Of a stretch of DNA of 64,000 nucleotides, positions 1-12,377 are shown piece by piece. A model generated the notes under the pieces. The model searched no databases. It was not told where the DNA came from and saw only the letters and a program-made list of their open reading frames with translations. Every line of letters starts with the position of its first letter. Within the stretch, counting starts at the first letter, position 1. Where the stretch lies: contig OZ021727.1 in NCBI GenBank assembly GCA_963978545.1, forward strand, positions 92,649,262 through 92,713,261, given 5' to 3'. Position numbers and translations under genes: made by a program. The stretch comes from Linyphia triangularis. Lineage: Eukaryota; Arthropoda; Arachnida; Araneae; Linyphiidae.

Positions 1-1170
<1,170 letters not shown>

Positions 1171-1954
1171 GTTGGTAATCGAGGTCGAATATATTCTTCC
1201 GGGTCAGCAAGGTCAAAAATAATAATTAATGAAATGGGGTTTCACTCTTTGGTTGATTTGATTTTTCCTTCCTTTGTTCAAGGTGCAACTACACGCCTCA
1301 TTTAGTGGAGCAAACATTTCCACAGCTAAAACTAGGTTTATATAATATTTGTTTCTCATTTGTTTTTACTCGGAAGACATTTGAGCTGAAATTAATAAAT
1401 AGTCAATTCGATAAATGTTTATTTTATATTTTATTATTTGATTCATCATGTAAGATTTTTTTGATTCAGTTGCATAAATTTTCCCTTTGTTTATTTTCTT
1501 TCTATTGTCTAATAGAAGAATTATTATTTTTGTGTGAATGCAGACTTTTATAGCTAGTCAAATTTAAAGTCTGATATCAAGCATCCTTGGCTATTCTTTT
1601 TTTTTTTCTCTATTAAAAGTAGAACTGCAATGAAAATATAAAAAAATAACTTGCGGAATATCAGGTATTCATAATAAAAGGCAACATTTTAAAATGATAG
1701 CCTAAAATGCGAAGCTCATCACGGCAAATTTTATTTTGAAATAAAAATTCAATGGCGAATCTTGTCTGGATTTATAACTAAAAATAAAATATAATGTAGA
1801 ATAATTATGTTTTTTTTCTCACAACTTGCCTTTCAATTTTCTATATCAAAACCGTTTATGGTTATTGGTTACACTTTTAATAAATAAAAAAAATGTGGCA
1901 TAAGGCACAATTGATTGAAGAAGACTGCAAAACTATTAATTTCTACTTTCTTAA

Positions 1955-2660
1955 GGGGACATAGAAACCAAAAAATTATTTTCAGAAATTGCACCACTAA
2001 AATTTAAATTATAGTAATTTAACATTTTGTTGATGGTAAATAAATATAATTTAACCGAAAAAAATATTTTGAATAAGTAATTTTTTTATTAATTTAGTTT
2101 ATTTAAAAATTTTCAAACTTTTTTCGAAATGCTACTCCTTCCACAATTTTAAGTATTTTTCCATGAAATTTTTACGATATATTCGCATTATAATTGTTAA
2201 TAATAGTTAGTATGGATTTGAAGATGCAGCTATGGAAAAGGTTTTACATGTTTTTACACTAAAAACAGCAGAAAAACAACGTTTTTTTCCAAGTTTTCAA
2301 CTTTTTAATTTTCTTTTTTAAAAACTAAACATAGCACACCTTATTCCATACTAACCTTTGTTTATAAGATGTATATAAATACACTATAAAAAATTTCCCA
2401 ATCCTAACTAAATTTAGAAAAAAGCCTTAGGGAATTAAACAACACTCATGCTGAAAAATAACAAACTGAGAAAAACAGTGTTAAAGATTTCTTTTTCAGC
2501 TTTGATAGTGTGAGAGGGTTTAGAAAATACAATATAACTTTTGATCTATCAAAGGTACAAATGTAAATTTTTGCACAGTTATTCAGAAATATATTATACA
2601 CATTATGAGATAAAAATTTAAAAATTGACATTTTAGTCATTTTTTGGGTACCATGTCCCC
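1955..2660. mobile_element. TTAA-flanked MITE, piggyBac-like
   Basis: A TTAA at 1951-1954 and a TTAA at 2661-2664 bracket a 706-bp element. Its inverted ends read GGGGACATAGAAACC on the left and, as the complement of the right end, GGGGACATGGTACCC. Similarity continues through an A-rich stretch. No transposase frame is inside, so it is non-autonomous. TTAA target duplication is typical of the piggyBac superfamily. The superfamily call rests only on the TTAA flanks; the ends do not show the usual CCC start. Confidence 0.7.
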
Positions 2661-2774
2661 TTAAAACAATAAACTTTGAATTGGCACTAATTCAGTGTTA
2701 AAACTAGCTTCATCGAAGTTGCTATTATTTGACAGAAATTTCATGTTTTTTGAAAAAATATTACTTTTTAGGCA

Positions 2775-2812
2775 CACACACACACACACAAAAAAAAAAA
2801 GTTTTGCATTTA
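2775..2812. repeat. (CA)n then poly-A
   Basis: A short CA dinucleotide run followed by a run of A, just before the right duplicated block. Two overlapping open frames through it (2695-2926) are low-complexity artefacts. Confidence 0.9.
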
Positions 2813-2867
2813 ATTTCAATACTTATTCCTACCTTATCCATACAAATACGACAATATACTTCCAATC

Positions 2868-3765
2868 ACATTACCTACCAAAATATGTCTTCCAAATTTA
2901 TGACACAACTTTGTAACAAATCTTAAAGAGATAATTGAAGAAAAATACAATAAATAAAGAAAATTAACGAAATTTAAAGAGATAATGAAGACATTTTAAC
3001 GGGCCGCGTAGCCCAGTCGGAAGAGTATCGTTCTCTCAACCAAAAGGTTGCGAGTTCCGGCCTGGGATCAACTAAAGACCACCGTATTCGCTAATGGTGA
3101 CTGGGGCACGTTAAATCAGTCGTGGTCACAAAGTCCTCCAAGTTCCCATACAAATCAATACCTCTGGGGATGGCAAAGTCAAGTCTTCTGCTGGAATCTT
3201 CTGCTTGGTATTGCCTCTAAATTAAGAAGTTCCACACACGGTCGGTAGTACTGCCATCTACCGGGTAGCTACCGAAAAGAGGTAGAAATGAACTCTTCGG
3301 TGGTTACAGGTAGACTTGCTCACTCCCTCTCACGAGCGAGTGTGTGCTTACATCCTGTGCAGTACTGCCCACTGCCGATCTGTACTGGATATGGGGTTGG
3401 TACAAAATGCTTAAAAGAAGCAGAATTTCCTTAGTCCCCATAATTCTTGATAAGAAGAAGACATTTTATCTAATTAACGCATAAAAATTTAGTTTGTAAT
3501 GTTTTTTCTCGGTTTTAGTGAAGCCATCAGTAGGACCACCACGAAAAAAAAAAAAAAAAAAAAAAAAAAATTCTCTAAATATTTAAGTTTTGTTATCGAA
3601 TTAATAATTTTATTTCTCATTAAATATGTGTAATACATTTTTTTCTTATGTATCTGATAATATTTCACACATTTTAATGTAAAGTTATTTGTTCCTCAGT
3701 GCGTCTCTTGTGAGAAAGGTGATTTGGATAGAAAAGCATTCTTGAAAAAGATTTAGCGTAAAGCA
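2868..3765. repeat. Divergent duplicated block, right copy
   Basis: Partner of the block at 1-1170. The homologous parts lie at about 2868-2998 and 3575-3765. Between them sits SINE-B (3001-3456), which the left copy lacks. A poly-A of about 28 bases at 3543-3570 precedes the second homologous part. Confidence 0.6.
3001..3456 (+). mobile_element. SINE-B, tRNA-derived SINE, about 456 bp
   Basis: The 5' end resembles a tRNA: an A-box-like TAGCCCAGTCGG near 3008 and a B-box-like GGTTGCGAGTTCCGG near 3046. A body of about 380 bp without a reading frame follows. The 3' end is CCTTAGTCCCCATA followed by a GATAAGAAGAA tail. Flanking direct repeats GAAGACATTTTA at 2987-2998 and 3457-3468 are the target duplication. 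A second copy lies at 42118-42584. It would be transcribed by RNA polymerase III and mobilised by a LINE in trans. Confidence 0.85.
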
Positions 3766-3852
3766 ACGAACTCAAAGGAAACTTAACAAGAAACTAGTGG
3801 AACTCGAGTTTGGACTATGTTGCTTAGTTGGTGAAGCAGTTAAAAAATTTCA

Positions 3853-4750
3853 GGTGTAGAACATCGCAGAACTTTTAATTACACTATAATATAATATGGT
3901 ATTATTTACTGTTTCATATTTTCACTGATTTAAAAAAAAAAATGGCCAAAAAAATGACCATTATTTTTGGCAATAATTTTTGCATGGTCAAAAAAAATAC
4001 GCCAAGATGGCGAAGTTGACGATGTTATTCGATAGACATTACATTGTCCTTTCTTGTGCATGAAACAGAAAAAAGATCAATCGTTAATGAGCGATGCTCA
4101 AGGGCAGAGAGCTTTGTGTTAAAGGCACTCGTTTTTCAACTTTTTACGCTTTTATTGCATTTCTAATGGAATTTCGAAGGTGAAGATGATTAGAACACCT
4201 TAAGAGACATTAGCACAAACTTGTAAGCCGTTTTTTAACAATCGCTGAAAAACATGATTTTTTTATGATTTCTACCTTATGCGCATGCGCGATTTAGACT
4301 AAAACCTTAAGGGAAATTTCCATGGCCACCACTAAACCGCACACAAAATTTGAGCATCTTAGGTCAATTTGTTCGAGAGTTATGCTGACCACAGACACAC
4401 ACAAGCAGACATTTTTTCGAGACCTCTTTTTTGGTTGGTTGGTTGGTTTTTTGTATTCAGATTATCTACCGCCGTCAGCAACACGAGGGCTATAATACGC
4501 CGAAACATTCGTCATTAGACAAGCCAACATACATTTACAAACACCCATGCCTAACACGGGACTCGAGCCCGCAACCTCGCGTCTAGAAGCTAGCTCGCTA
4601 ACCACTATACCGTTTGGTCGGCAGACATCTTTTTTGAAATCGGGATATTCCCAAACTTGGAGAAATGCAAAAAAAAAAAATCGATTTTCTTTTCTTGACC
4701 AAATTCTTTACTTTCATTACCTTATGTAAACATATGATTAATTGAAAGTA
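3853..4750 (-). repeat. R1 dispersed repeat, copy A (reverse)
   Basis: Reverse complement of the repeat at 60554-61285. Diagnostic shared parts are the GTGTAGAACATCGCA end, the CCTTTCTTGTGCATGAAACAGA-type stretch, GCGCATGCGCGATTT, GTTATGCTGACCACA, and the terminal ATTGAAAGTA. It has no open reading frame. SINE-A at 4433-4623 is nested in it; without the SINE the element is near 700 bp. Superfamily unknown. Confidence 0.8.
4433..4623 (-). mobile_element. SINE-A copy 1, tRNA-derived
   Basis: SINE-A runs from GCCGACCAAACGGTATAG (A-box region TATAGTGGTTAGCGTG) through the B box GGTTCGAGTCCC to GATAATCTGAATACAACC and an AACC-repeat tail. This copy is in reverse orientation, so the GGTT tail comes first. 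Near-identical 12-bp flanks GACCTCTTTTTT (4421-4432) and GACATCTTTTTT (4624-4635) are the target duplication. It is nested in R1 copy A. Confidence 0.92.
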
Positions 4751-5407
4751 AAAATAACTGGTTAATGACACTCTACAATAAGATAGCACTGATGAAGGAA
4801 AAAAAAAATCAGATATCTAATATTTTAAATGGTATAGTTAGGTTTTGTGTTAGTCAACTTCTATTATTCAATTATTAAACGCTTTGAAGCAATATTGCAG
4901 GTAATGTAATTTGGAAAATATTGCATTAGGTCTAATCGACATAAACTAGTTGTAATCACTCTTGAAGTTGAATCTAAAATTTAGTTTTTATTCAATTATG
5001 TAAGCCTTGAATGGGAAGAATTGGTTTTGCTTATTCAAAGAAATTTGTCTATGAATTGAAGAGTAAAGCTGCTTTCTTTTGTAAACTGTTAACCATTGTT
5101 ATTTTTGAAGACATGATTGATGTCCAAGTAAGTAAGGCACAATTGAAAGCATTGTATAGAAATCATTTTTAATGATGCGTAAAAACTAAATTTTTCTGGA
5201 AAATAAATTCAATTATCTAACCTTGAAATCCAAAGGTCTGTCGCATCTAGACTTGATTTCAAAATATCTCTTGAAGTTGACATCTGTGAATGTATTGTCC
5301 AACTATTGCTCATAGTATACTCGGAAAGGTTAAAAAAAATTTCCAGATATATGCGTTTTCGTGAAAAGAGTTTGTGAAATATACTCCAATTTCCTCCGAT
5401 TTAATCA
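4751..5407. other. AT-rich gene-free sequence
   Basis: No open frame with motifs, no recognisable repeat family and no RNA gene seen. Confidence 0.6.
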
Positions 5408-5545
5408 CAGCTGTAGCGTTGTGCGCTAACGAGAGTCGAACCAGGGACTCCTTGATCCGTCGACAGATACTCTACCGCTATGCAAAAGAGTACTCCAGTG
5501 CATAGAAGCTTTATCTGTTATTTATACACCAGACCGCCACATAGC
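5408..5545 (-). repeat. SINE-C copy 1 (tRNA-like head)
   Basis: Read on the minus strand, it holds an A-box-like TAGCGGTAGAGTAT and a B-box GGTTCGACTC, spaced as in a tRNA. The segment recurs at 5739-6055, including the flanking TTTATCTGTTATTTATACAC. A 190-bp stretch with repeated GTGAGTCGCC and GTGAGTCGCG motifs (5550-5650) lies between the two copies. Probably a second tRNA-derived SINE family, or a tandem duplication of a decayed one. Confidence 0.6.
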
Positions 5546-5738
5546 CCTTTCCCAGTGAGTCGCGAAGGGACTAACGATTGAGTTGCCTGCGCGTGAGGCA
5601 GTGAGTCGCCGGAGGTGTTGCCTGCTGTTTTGACGGTGAGTCGCCAAAAATGCTGAGATGATATTGTGGAAGTCATGCAGTAATTTCAGTAGGTGCAGAT
5701 AGATGGCAGCATTATTCAGTTGTCCCATTGTCACCAAT

Positions 5739-6055
5739 GTAGCGTTGTGCTCAAACGGGAGTCGAACTAGGGACTTCTTGATCTGTGCACATACACTCTA
5801 CCGCTACGCAAAAGAGTACTCCAATGCATAGATTGGTTGTATTCAGATTATCTGGCGCCGTCAGCAACACGAGGGCTATAATGAGCCGAAACATTCGTCA
5901 TTAGACAAGCCAACATACATTTACAAACACCTATACCTAACACGGGACTCGAAACCGCAACCTCGCGGTATAGAAGCTAGCAGGCTAACCACTATACCGT
6001 TTGGTCGGCTCCAGTATATAGAAGTTTTATCTGTTATTTATACACGAGACTGCCA
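5739..6055 (-). repeat. SINE-C copy 2, split by SINE-A
   Basis: It repeats the SINE-C head (TGTAGCGTTGTGC, GAGTCGAACTAGGGACT, CTCTACCGCTACGCAAAAGAG) and resumes after the nested SINE-A with TTTATCTGTTATTTATACAC. The interruption by SINE-A gives the relative age: SINE-C first, SINE-A later. Confidence 0.6.
5833..6009 (-). mobile_element. SINE-A copy 2
   Basis: Reverse-oriented SINE-A with all diagnostic parts: GGTTGTATTCAGATTATC, a degraded B box and the terminal GGTCGGC. Imperfect 14-bp flanks CTCCAATGCATAGA and CTCCAGTATATAGA are the target duplication. It is inserted into SINE-C copy 2. Confidence 0.9.
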
Positions 6056-6614
6056 TAACAGCTATAATTTTGAAGAGCAATAGACTTCTAAACATGTAAC
6101 TAAAATGGCTTAAAAAGTCTGAGATTCATACGCAAGTTTTACTGAATGGATTGTAGTACAAATTGAACACCTTTTTATATATTTTTGTTTAGAAGTTAGA
6201 CATTTTTTATAGTTTTTTTTTTTTTTTCTTTTTCTTTCTTCTTTATATTAATAAGATTGTTTAAATAAGCCATCAACAGACACAACCAGAATAACAATGA
6301 CCTGGAAACCTGACGGAAATGAAAAAGAGGGAGAATTAAGTTGACCTGGAGAGCAATGGTTATTCAAGAAAGAGATCACTTGGGATGGTCAAGTTGGAGA
6401 CTCACCAGGGAAACAGCTCTTGATCGGAAGGATGGAGCAACAAACTCATGTCTTCGTGAGCTTCAAGTTGGGAGAAGATTGCTTAACTATTTACGTGACA
6501 CATTTTGAATCAATTCTCAATACTGAGAATCAGTATCAGTATCAGTCATACTGATTCTCTAACTTCAAATTTCTATGTATTTGTTTTCTAAGGAACTCGA
6601 ATAACATTTCTTAA
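6056..6614. other. Gene-free sequence
   Basis: Nothing coding recognised. It holds a T-rich run at 6213-6245 and a short ATCAGTATCAGTATCAGT triplication near 6530. Confidence 0.55.
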
Positions 6615-7038
6615 AGGGAAGTCCACGTAAGGATCATTCGCTATACGCTCTTTGTTAGAATATTCTAGCCCAATGCATTCAGAAACTACTTTGTGTAAAA
6701 ACTTGAAATTTGGTGAAGTAGGTACGAAAACGATCACTTAATAAAATGACATAAATTGTTTTTATTTAATGTCGATCTATTATACATGAAAATTAAAATA
6801 GCAAAAGACAAAACCAGCTAGAACCACTGCATATGCTCTGAAGTAAGGATTTCAAACATAAAATAAAATATATTAGACGCTATTTTCAAAGTTTTTAATT
6901 GATGTCATTTCATTAAGTGATAATTTTCGTACCTACTCATAAAATTTTAAGGTTTTATACCAAGTAGTTTCTGAATGCACTAGGCTAGAAGATAGTAACG
7001 TAGCGAGTATAGGGAATAATCCTTACTAGGACCTCCTC
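6615..7038. mobile_element. TTAA-flanked foldback MITE
   Basis: TTAA at 6611-6614 and 7039-7042 bracket 424 bp whose ends are long imperfect inverted repeats. The left end reads AGGGAAGTCC, then GTAAGGATCATTCGCTATAC. The complement of the right end reads GAGGAGGTCC, then GTAAGGATTATTCCCTATAC. The similarity extends at least 140 bp inward (CATTCAGAAACTACTT, GTACCTACT). A separate right-end fragment lies at 11238-11301. No transposase is present. Confidence 0.75.
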
Positions 7039-7074
7039 TTAAATTTGAACTGAATCCCTCTTTTCAACTCAAAC

Positions 7075-7405
7075 CATCGATATAGATAAACAACTGGATA
7101 GACTGCTTAACGCTGGGAAAAGCCGTTGCCAGATGCAATTGGTAAGATGAGAAGTACGGATTGCCGAGGATTGAAAATAAAATTTTGGGTTGTACATAGC
7201 AGCAATATCAATAGTAGACTTTAATTAGTAATAATGTGCAAAAAAATATATACTCTAACACTTAATAAGGTTTTTTGCATTCCCATCCAACTATAAAAGT
7301 GAACTGTGATTGGTTAATCATCCCACCAGCTTCGCAATCCCCGGCGCGTTTTTCTCTTTGCCTTGACAATGGAGAAGTCTATCCAGTTGTTTATCTATAT
7401 TGATG
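7075..7405. mobile_element. 331-bp MITE with 8-bp target duplication
   Basis: Inverted ends start CATCGATATAGATAAACAAC on the left and CATCAATATAGATAAACAAC as the complement of the right end; both continue into TGGATAGACT, about 30 bp in all. The perfect 8-bp direct repeat ACTCAAAC flanks it (7067-7074 and 7406-7413). An 8-bp duplication fits the hAT and P superfamilies. The long CAT-starting ends resemble P elements more than the usual CAGNG hAT ends, but this is inference. A second copy spans 30367-31592. Confidence 0.85.
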
Positions 7406-7413
7406 ACTCAAAC

Positions 7414-8029
7414 ATATAGCAAACACAACAACTGCATCCCTCCAAACAATAATGAAAAAAAAGAGTATTGAATTAAAAATAATAAAAGCAAGATTGTAAA
7501 AGCAAGTTTGCTAATATAATTTTATTCAAACACTTCACGTGTAGTTCTCAATACTTCTTTCAAACCATTCCTCCAGCTCTAATTGGAGACTAAACACTCA
7601 TTTCAACACTCAAGGGAGTGGGGCTCTGAAAGATCTCGCTGCTCAGTAGGTGAGGAGCTCTCAATTAACCCGAATAATTTGCATTCTCTAATTAGTTCCA
7701 GATTTTTTTTAACCCCTCGCTCTTTTTCATTTAAGGCTCTCTTTTTTTTTTTTCCTTCTTTCGCTACTCATTAAGTGCAGTTTCATTTTCTATTTGTGTT
7801 TGTTCTTCGTCGGAAGTCACTCGTGGGCGTTAGTTATCACAGTAATAGTGAATAGTTAGTCAAAATGTCTTCTTTAGCAATGCTTATGTATGAAAATATA
7901 TATTTGGTGTGGGATATACATTCAAGGTGGTATTTCAATTGATTCAATGCCTCTACCTATATTTTACATTTGCATTTCAATTAAATAACCTTTACTTTAC
8001 GAGTTTGCGAGGTATAAACAGATTTTATT
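7414..8029. other. Gene-free sequence
   Basis: No gene or recognisable repeat. A 63-codon open frame at 7583-7774 ends in a T-rich run and has no motif. Confidence 0.5.
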
Positions 8030-8840
8030 GTGTTTAATAGTCTTACATTTAGTAATTTGTAAATTTGTCCATTTATTACGTATTAAATATTTTATTTCAA
8101 TGAATTCGCAATATATCAACATATTCTTTAGTTTTAAGTGGTCATAGGCCATACATTAGTAACGGTACCTATCATTAACATATTAAACACAATTTTGCGT
8201 TTATATTGTGCTATGCATCAACACTTTATATAATATTAAGTTATCATAGTCCATACATTTAGAAATACATAGCAAATGTGATCAAGTACTCAATATTAAC
8301 GTATAAAATAAAATATACTCTGCCATTGAGAAATATATCAACATTTTTCAGTGCTAATCAGTCACAGGTCATGCATTTAGTAAATCTGTCCACCATTTAC
8401 GTATTTCAAAAACTTTTCACTATAAATTCATCAACAGTTACTTTAGTGTTAAGTAGTCATATGCTATAAATTTTTAATTCATTAATAAAAGTTCTCATTA
8501 TTAACATATAAAATCAAATTTGCTCTATGATTTTACAATATATAAGCAGACTCTTAAGTGTTAAGTGACTATAAACCATTCAATAAAGAAATGTCCCTGT
8601 CATTGAAAGTATTTGCGTCCTTTGTTTTATAAGGAAAGTTATTAGACAGCTTCATTGGCATAGGGCAGTAGGAAAACGCATATAAAACAAAGCCCAAATA
8701 AGTCAAGCAATTTAATTAGCTAATATCCATCTAATGTTACAACAATATGCCATATTAAGGTAAAACAAGCAAGTGATCAGCAGTTGTATACGTTCTTCAT
8801 AATGGGAATAAATGTACCCATCATTAACGTATTCCACTCG
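8030..8840. repeat. Degenerate tandem array, period near 110-130 bp
   Basis: A block containing TTTAGTNTTAAGTNGTCATA, then CCATACATTTAGTAA, a CATTAACNTATNAAA motif and an AATATATCAACA motif recurs about every 110-130 bp (near 8030, 8130, 8230, 8350, 8445, 8560), with a weaker echo near 8815. Units are strongly diverged, so this is an old satellite-like array. Confidence 0.6.
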
Positions 8841-9837
8841 GTAGCAGAATGTAAACAAAGAGATCGTGAACATTATCCAAAGAGCAGGCGGTTTGGTTGC
8901 ATTATCTTGTCCGCTCCATTAAATTCACCCCGGTGGTTAATTTTCTTGTTTCGCAAAATTGCTTTTCCAGTTTCCATTCAAGGGGTGAATAATACAAAAA
9001 AAAAATTCATTTTGCAATTGTGTATTTAATGATGCGAAAGATAAACTTGTGACTATTTGTTTCCTATGTTTTTTTTTTTTATCTGTTTTTATTTTTAATT
9101 TTGTTGCCATTTTCGATTCCACGTCTAATGAAGCACGTAGTTGAATTAGCATTTTTTTATTTTTTTTTTCAGAATGGATGTTTTATTTTCTTGAAGAATT
9201 GTCAGTTTCTATTATTCGAATAATTAAATGTCTAAACTCTCTGAACAATGTGGCATTGCTTAGAAACTTTTAGAATGAAAATTCTTAGTGTAAATTTGAA
9301 AATTTATCTCCTAAAATAATGTTTCTATAATCTTTGCAAATAAAATTATTAAAGTTGACAGGTAACTTTCATAAGAACATCAAAGGATATTGTTAATGGT
9401 AATGTAACTTTTCAATTAAATTTAACATACTTCCTGCCTTGGTTTAGAAGAAATTTAAAAAGATAAAAGTTTCTCGTTCGCCTGTTTATAGACGTCTTGG
9501 GATTCTTCAGTAATCTATTGTTTTTCATCTGGTTTCGTATACATACAATTGAGACTATAAAGAAATTTATTAAAAAGTAATAAACAAAAAAAAGACTGTA
9601 ATATTTTATTAAAGAATGGTTTAAGAACAATTACATGGAAAATACTCAAACTTCATTGGAGTATTTCTTTTTGGTTTAAAACTTTATTTATGATCTTCCT
9701 TCACCTGTAAAGTTATCTTCCACACAAGGCTTTAAAGTTCTACATTTTGATCTGGTGGCAAAAATTTCTACTGAATATTTCTGTTTCTTCATATATAATT
9801 TTGCTGTGGTCTTAACTGTACATGTACCAAATAAAAC
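8841..9837. other. AT-rich gene-free sequence
   Basis: Several homopolymer A and T runs and short open frames without motifs. No gene, RNA gene or known repeat recognised. Confidence 0.55.
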
Positions 9838-10160
9838 AGGATCAAAACTTCTTCGGAAGTATGTTTATAAGAACAGGCTTTAAACTTGCTCGGATATATG
9901 TTTATATGAACAGGTTCAAAGCTTAGAGGGGAGATGGGGTTCAAAGATATGTTCATAAGAACAAAGTGTAAACATCTTCGCAGTTTCGTTCATTACAACA
10001 GGCTCTAAACGTGTTCGGAGATATGTTCATAAGAACTGGGTCTATACATGTTAGAAGAAATCTTCATTGCAACAGGCTCTAAACATGTTCAGATATATAT
10101 TCATAAGAATAGGGTCTAAATATGTTCGGAGATATGTTCATTAGAACAGGCTCCTAACAT
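9838..10160. repeat. 37-bp minisatellite
   Basis: A diverged unit of the form CATAAGAACAGGCTCTAAAC + ATGTTCGGAGATATGTT is repeated about eight times. The CAT(A/T)AGAAC start falls at 9954, 9991, 10028, 10065, 10102 and 10139, an exact 37-bp period. Two earlier units near 9865 and 9904 are slightly out of phase. The period is not a multiple of three and no frame spans it. Confidence 0.85.
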
Positions 10161-10304
10161 GTCCATTTTAATTATCACCTTGTACTTTTGTTGTATGTTA
10201 CAACACATTTCAGAATATTTAGGAATCTGAAATATCCGGTCAGAGGGGGTTTATGAAGCACGGTCAGTCAAATATATAAAACCAGTCTCCTATGTTCAGA
10301 GGAT

Positions 10305-11049
<745 letters not shown>

Positions 11050-11231
11050 TTGGTTGGTTGTATTCAGATTATCTGGCGCCGTCAGCAACACGAGGGCTAT
11101 AATGCGCCGAAACTTTTGTCATTAGACAAGCCAACATACATTTACAAACACCCATGCCTTACACTGGACTCGGAACCCGCAACCTCGCGGTCTAGAAGCT
11201 AGCACACTAACCACTATACCGTTTGATCGGC
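11050..11231 (-). mobile_element. SINE-A copy 3
   Basis: Reverse-oriented SINE-A, complete from the GGTT tail to the terminal GATCGGC. I found no convincing target duplication. Its tRNA end abuts the fragment at 11238, so one flank may have been lost. Confidence 0.9.
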
Positions 11232-11237
11232 CCCTGA

Positions 11238-11301
11238 GCTAGAAGATAGTTACATACATAGCGAGTATAGGAAAATAATCCTTACTAGGTCTTCCTCTTA
11301 A
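11238..11301 (+). mobile_element. Solo right end of the TTAA foldback MITE
   Basis: GCTAGAAGATAGT, GCGAGTATAGG, AATAATCCTTACTAGG and CTTCCTCTTAA match the right end of the 6615-7038 element (6983-7042) and end at a TTAA. The rest of the element is missing. Confidence 0.75.
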
Positions 11302-11484
11302 CCGATCGGCAGAAGATATAGCATCTCATTTTCGAACATCCTTTGAGTGAGTATGTGAGAGTGAGTGCATCCGGTTTGTTTGTTTGTTTGTTTAAAAGGC
11401 AGAGTAGCGAGTCATTTGAGTGTCGCTTTACAAATTCCAGACATGTTGACAAGAGTCCCGATGGGCGTTCCCTGACTTCTAGAG

Positions 11485-12113
11485 CAACGGTTCCCAACCT
11501 TTTTAGTTGTGCGGACCACCTATTTTGTAAAAAAAGACTATGGGGCCCACTAGCTAATAGAATATGTGCGTTTACTTGCATGCTTCAGAAATTAATAAAT
11601 TGTAACTTACAAGAAGGATTAAACAATATTTTTTTTTTACTAAGAAAGAAACTTTATTCTATTCACTTTGCTGTCACAACTATAAGAAAACTATAAAACA
11701 AGTGGTCAAAGTTTGGAAGGAAAAAAAAATCAATGGGATTTTTGGCACTGTTTGTCTCCCATGATAGAGTCAATATCTCGATTAAAATTGGGTAGTTTTA
11801 GCCATGCTGTTGAATTTGCCCATTTGGTGGCTTTGAGGTTAGCGCTCTGGCTCTGTTTGTTGTAGTTCGGTATCCATTTTAAGCTGTAGGTCCGGCCTGA
11901 TTAGCCGTCACTGTGCATAAAAATAGGTCGTTGAGCATACAAACCAACCATGTGTCCTGTTTGCACCATCGAAGATGGTTGCTTTTTTATCGAGTGACTC
12001 AACTGTTCCCATCTCTACCCCTGAATCACCTATAATATTTATTTTGGCTTATATTCTCTACCATTCAAGGCCCAATACCACACTACTCGCGGCCCATGGG
12101 TTGGGAACCGCTC
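11485..12113. mobile_element. hAT MITE, CAGCGGTTCCCAACC ends
   Basis: The left end CAACGGTTCCCAACC and the complement of the right end GAGCGGTTCCCAACC are single-base variants of the common hAT terminus CAGCGGTTCCCAACC. The perfect 8-bp duplication TTCTAGAG flanks it at 11477-11484 and 12114-12121. It is 629 bp with no transposase, so non-autonomous. A SINE-D copy is nested at 11825-11949. Confidence 0.92.
11825..11949 (+). mobile_element. SINE-D copy 1, tRNA-like
   Basis: An A-box-like TGGCTTTGAGGTTAGCG, a B-box-like GTTCGGTATCC and a tail AAGCTGTAGGTC...CTGATTAGCC...GCATAC ending ACAAACCAACC. The same order recurs at 38595-38711. The AACC tail is shared with SINE-A, which suggests the same partner LINE. 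Confidence 0.65.
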
Positions 12114-12377
12114 TTCTAGAGTATTCCATGGCCACAGTCATAGACTATATTAAAAGACTAAACTTCATTGAATACGCAGTATGATAGATCCCCCCGCGTA
12201 AAAGATAGTCCCGGGAAAGTCACAACTTTTATTGCGATATAGATAATCTGTCACATAGTTTTGTATTACTTAAATATAAGTTAATAACAAAAAGAAAATA
12301 AGAGTTTTTAATTTTAAATTTTAATTAATATTTTACTTTTCTAACTACGGATACTATAAGAGTATTAACGAATCTGC
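12114..12377. other. Gene-free sequence
   Basis: AT-rich unique sequence between two transposons. Its last 20 bp are the left flank of the R2 insertion and are similar to 43164-43183. Confidence 0.5.

Noticed and set aside
11285..11696. 98- and 117-codon frames near 11.3-11.7 kb
   Set aside because: They cross the boundary of a hAT MITE whose perfect target duplication shows it is a separate insertion; no motif.
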